Part shown: positions 32,248-34,499 of the stretch, in pieces | How positions within the stretch are numbered: position 1 is the stretch's first letter | Layout: each line of letters starts with the position of its first letter | Position numbers and translations under genes: made by a program | Source: Pseudomonas kielensis | GTDB lineage: Bacteria; Pseudomonadota; Gammaproteobacteria; Pseudomonadales; Pseudomonadaceae | Reading direction: 5' to 3' | Length of the DNA stretch: 34,499 bases | NCBI RefSeq assembly: GCF_014236655.1 | Contig: NZ_JACMYG010000043.1 | Location: 1 to 34,499 of the forward strand | Notes under the pieces: model-generated | Database searches by the model: none | Told to the model about the DNA's origin: nothing | The model's input: the letters and a program-made list of their open reading frames with translations, nothing else

Positions 32248-33057
32248 ATGCCTTTCGTTACTATTGAGGGTGAGCCCCTTCACTATATTGATCAGGGCAC
32301 TGGCCCTGCCGTGCTCCTGGCTGGAAGTTACTTGTGGGACCACACCATGTGGGCGCCACAGATTGCTGCGTTGTCTCCACACTATCGGGTGATTGCCCTG
32401 GATTTGTGGGGGCATGGGGAGTCCGGGGCGCTGCCGCAGGGTACCGCTTCACTCAATGACCTGGCACGCCAGGCACTGGCATTACTCGATCACCTGGGCA
32501 TTGAGCGTGTCGCACTGGTTGGTCTTTCAGTTGGTGGAATGTGGGGCGCGCGCCTGGCGCTGTCCCACCCGCAACGCATCAGTGCCCTGGTACTGATGGA
32601 CACGTACCTGGGGGCTGAGCCCGAAGCCACTCGGCAGTACTACTTCTCACTGCTCAATCAGATCGAGGAGGCGGGTGCAATTACACCGCAGGTTCTCGAT
32701 ATCGTGGTGCCAATCTTCTTCCGGCCGGGAATCGACCCGCAATCAGCGCTTTATCGACAGTTGCGCGACTCATTGGCCTCGCTGCCAGCGGAGCGGTTGC
32801 GCAAGAGCATCGTGCCAATGGGGCGTATCACCTTTGGTCGTGAGGATAGGCTGGCGTGCCTGAATCAATTGAACCCGGATACGACGCTGTTGATGTGCGG
32901 TGAGCAGGACACGCCAAGGCCGCCTTCAGAAACCATGGAAATGGCCGAGTTGATCGGTTGCCCTTACCAATGGGTGCCTGAGGCGGGGCACATCTCCAAT
33001 CTGGAAAACCCGCAATTCGTCACTGAAGCGTTGCTGGCATTCCTGGCCAATCGTTGA
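32248..33057 (+). CDS. alpha/beta-fold hydrolase
   Basis: A 269-residue cytosolic alpha/beta hydrolase. The catalytic triad is visible: nucleophile Ser94 in GLSVGGMWG, acid Asp221 in MCGEQDTPRP and His248 in PEAGHISNLENP. The oxyanion region is at GSYLWDHTMW, and DLWGHGESG is the usual post-strand motif. Relatives include 3-oxoadipate enol-lactonases and haloperoxidase-like esterases, so the substrate is open. ATG 32248 is fixed by AGGAG 7 bp upstream; a longer frame from 32176 runs through the hairpin. Neighbouring DNA is AT-rich and accessory. Confidence 0.88.
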   Translation: MPFVTIEGEPLHYIDQGTGPAVLLAGSYLWDHTMWAPQIAALSPHYRVIALDLWGHGESGALPQGTASLNDLARQALALLDHLGIERVALVGLSVGGMWGARLALSHPQRISALVLMDTYLGAEPEATRQYYFSLLNQIEEAGAITPQVLDIVVPIFFRPGIDPQSALYRQLRDSLASLPAERLRKSIVPMGRITFGREDRLACLNQLNPDTTLLMCGEQDTPRPPSETMEMAELIGCPYQWVPEAGHISNLENPQFVTEALLAFLANR

Positions 33058-33633
33058 CGGCCCTGGCTGTAGGTGCGTGCTTGCCGGGTTGTCATCCCCA
33101 TGGTGAGTGAACTGATACGCAGAGGAGTGTTCAGGTTCATCGCGGTCAAGTTCGTACCTGCAGGGCGCTTGTCGTCTACAACCATCGCTGGGTATGTGTT
33201 TTTTGTCGGAGCTGGCGTGCCTTGTTGCGGTTGCAGTACGCACTTGGCATCCAGATAGCAAGGCGTTGGGGTGGCGGACAGTTCAAGTTCGTTCATCTAC
33301 TTCAAGTCGGCGTTGAAGTTGGTCCGCATGTCAGCCGGGATGCCTTTCAGCGCCTTGGTCCTTGCTGGCCAACCGCGCGGCGGATTTGCCGAAGATGTCT
33401 GTTTTTGAAAAGCTCAACCGTTCGGTCCATGTGGGATGGATATTTCGCCTTGAATACGACTGCCTAAAAAGCAACTAGCAGTTCTACCAGTATACTCAGT
33501 TGGTTTTTTATGGGGGAATACAGGTGTGAAGTGCTTGCGTTGTAGGAAATATATCCATTGGATTTCATTAGTTGAGGCCTGCGATGAATGCTGCGAATTT
33601 TGATAATTCAAGTCTTAAGTATAGATTGAGCAT
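33058..33633. other. 576-bp region with gene remnants
   Basis: No intact gene is supported. The minus strand carries a broken coding remnant at 33297-33475. A following minus-strand frame (32964-33296, MNELELSATPTPCYLD start) begins immediately after the remnant's stop and runs antisense into the hydrolase end. The stretch 33476-33633 is AT-rich with no visible signal. Confidence 0.5.
33297..33475 (-). pseudogene. decayed C-terminal gene fragment
   Basis: Reading the minus strand, one frame gives WTERLSFSKTDIFGKSAARL then ASKDQ. A 1-nt shift near 33354 leads to ALKGIPADMRTNFNADLK and a TAG stop at 33297. Joined, they look like a real protein end rather than random translation. An upstream TAG near 33480 closes the frame. 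The family is not recognised. It is probably debris of an accessory gene. Confidence 0.35.
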
Positions 33634-34441
33634 GTGGCGAAACATTCGATAGCGTTATCATGGGAGACGCGCGAAGGTTTGGTGGAGTATTGGCTGACTC
33701 CTGCTGGTGAAAATTCTGATGTTCCGCTTTACCAGGGGCCGGACAATAATTTTACTCACTCGTCACTCGTCACTCGTCACTCGTCACTCGTCACTCAAGT
33801 CGAACACGGAATACAGTTATTTTTTGAGCGGGAAAACGGCGGACAATAAAACTACATTGCCTGTATTGATCATAGCGCGGACAGCAGTTAGAGGAACGCC
33901 GATCCCGCCGACGTTCTTCCGGGAGTTCGGTCAGACAGCCGAGCAGGTTTCTTTCTTCTGGGATGATGGCATCGTTGATGGAGGTATACCACGTTATGAG
34001 ATACGTCGAGATGGGGACTTACTAGAAAACCCCTCCGCTCCTCCCTATACAGATACAGACCCTCAGCAAGGGCGTAATCATTTGTACTGTATTCGTACGT
34101 TTGATGATGAGTTTCATTATTCGGAGCCGCGTTGTATCGAGATTTATTTCGAGGATTTCACTGCGCCCACTGATCCATCTGAGTTAGAGTTTTCTGAGCT
34201 TAGTGTTAAGTTGAGCTGGGAAGCGTCGTTCGACAGCTCCCATATTGTTTTTTATGACGTTGATAAGGGTCCCGGTGATGTACTGGCTAGAACAACAGAT
34301 ACCGAGATTGTTCTTACCGACCTGGACGGGAGTGAGAGATATAACTTTGGCGTAACGGCGATTGATCAAAGTGGCAACGAATCTGGTCGGGTGGCGATAG
34401 ATTATCCGGTGACGGTTGTTTCTGTTCGAAGGAAACTGTAA
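33634..34441 (+). pseudogene. fibronectin-III-like repeat protein, frame interrupted at a 7-bp repeat tract
   Basis: Two overlapping frames encode one FnIII-like protein. The first (33634-33849, from GTG) gives HSIALSWETREGLVEYWLTP and reaches NNFTHSSL. After the repeat tract it runs into a stop at 33849. The second (+1 frame, to 34441) continues the same fold with KSNTEYSYFLSGKTADN, followed by two more FnIII-like units (QVSFFWDDGIVDGGIPRYEI and LSVKLSWEASFDSSHIVFYD). Removing 7 bp gives one 266-residue frame. There is no signal peptide and no clear ribosome-binding site at GTG 33634, so the true start may be lost. The region is AT-rich. It is either a phase-variable gene in the OFF state or a pseudogene. 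Confidence 0.6.
33757..33796 (+). repeat. heptanucleotide tandem repeat (CACTCGT) x5.7
   Basis: Five complete CACTCGT units followed by CACTC, with no imperfect copies, inside the FnIII-like coding sequence. Because 7 is not a multiple of 3, each gain or loss shifts the frame. Copy numbers of 1.7, 4.7 and 7.7 join the upstream and downstream frames; the present 5.7 does not. Confidence 0.95.
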
Positions 34442-34499
34442 CACTCCTGTGTTATGGGCGTTTTCTCTTTCATCCAGCCCTTATGCCAGTGCATCAGGG

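Noticed and set aside
32964..33296. 110-codon minus-strand frame starting MNELELSATP
   Set aside because: The first part is intriguing because it follows the TAG of the remnant, but the second half is antisense to the hydrolase end and no family is recognised; not strong enough to call a gene.
33757..33796. Short CRISPR-like array
   Set aside because: The 7-bp units are contiguous with no spacers; it is a microsatellite, not CRISPR.
1..34499. tRNA, rRNA, insertion sequence or phage genes
   Set aside because: None found by eye: no tRNA cloverleaf-like stretch, no transposase or integrase motif, no terminal inverted repeats with target duplications.

Overview
The window looks like chromosomal DNA of a fluorescent Pseudomonas. 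The GC-rich codon usage, the pyoverdine sigma factor PvdS, the mobA/moaB/moeA block, the yqjD-like trio and a complete acyclic-terpene (atu) operon all point that way. This assignment is from memory of gene families and gene order, not from a search.

Layout. At 1-3480 (minus strand) there is a BvgS/EvgS-type hybrid sensor kinase, cut by the window edge just after its phospho-acceptor His, with a LuxR-type response regulator and a lone receiver-domain protein upstream. At 3741-6232 (minus) are the dGTPase dgt and a three-gene operon for small membrane proteins (DUF883, YqjE and YqjK-like). At 6557-10001 (plus) are an ammonium transporter with a plausible sigma-54 promoter, a glutaredoxin-like protein, an SOS-boxed UmuD-like protein without its catalytic residues, a small unknown protein and an RluA-type pseudouridine synthase. 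At 10101-14284 are a small lipoprotein, divergent mobA and moaB-moeA (molybdenum cofactor synthesis), a coiled-coil/membrane mini-protein and the lipid kinase yegS. At 14291-18033 are a NarL-type two-component pair, an Hpt-like protein, and cheV behind a sigma-28 promoter. At 18164-19946 are a MOSC protein, ppnP and a DEDDh exonuclease.

At 20017-29101 lies atuABCDEF on the minus strand. It encodes citronellyl/geranyl-CoA degradation: CoA-ester dehydrogenation by AtuD, carboxylation by AtuC plus biotinylated AtuF, and hydration by AtuE. The divergent TetR repressor atuR shares with it an intergenic region holding two large, mutually inverted palindromes. atuG and atuH are not next to the operon.

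From about 29.2 kb the content becomes more accessory: a periplasmic solute-binding protein, pvdS with a Fur box, then clearly AT-richer DNA. That part holds a PLAT-like protein with a C-terminal motif seen in polymorphic toxins, an alpha/beta hydrolase preceded by a terminator-like hairpin, a decayed gene remnant, and a fibronectin-III-like gene. The reading frame of this last gene is broken exactly at a run of 5.7 copies of a 7-bp repeat. Losing one unit or gaining two would restore one continuous frame, so it is a candidate phase-variable locus and the most unusual feature of the window.
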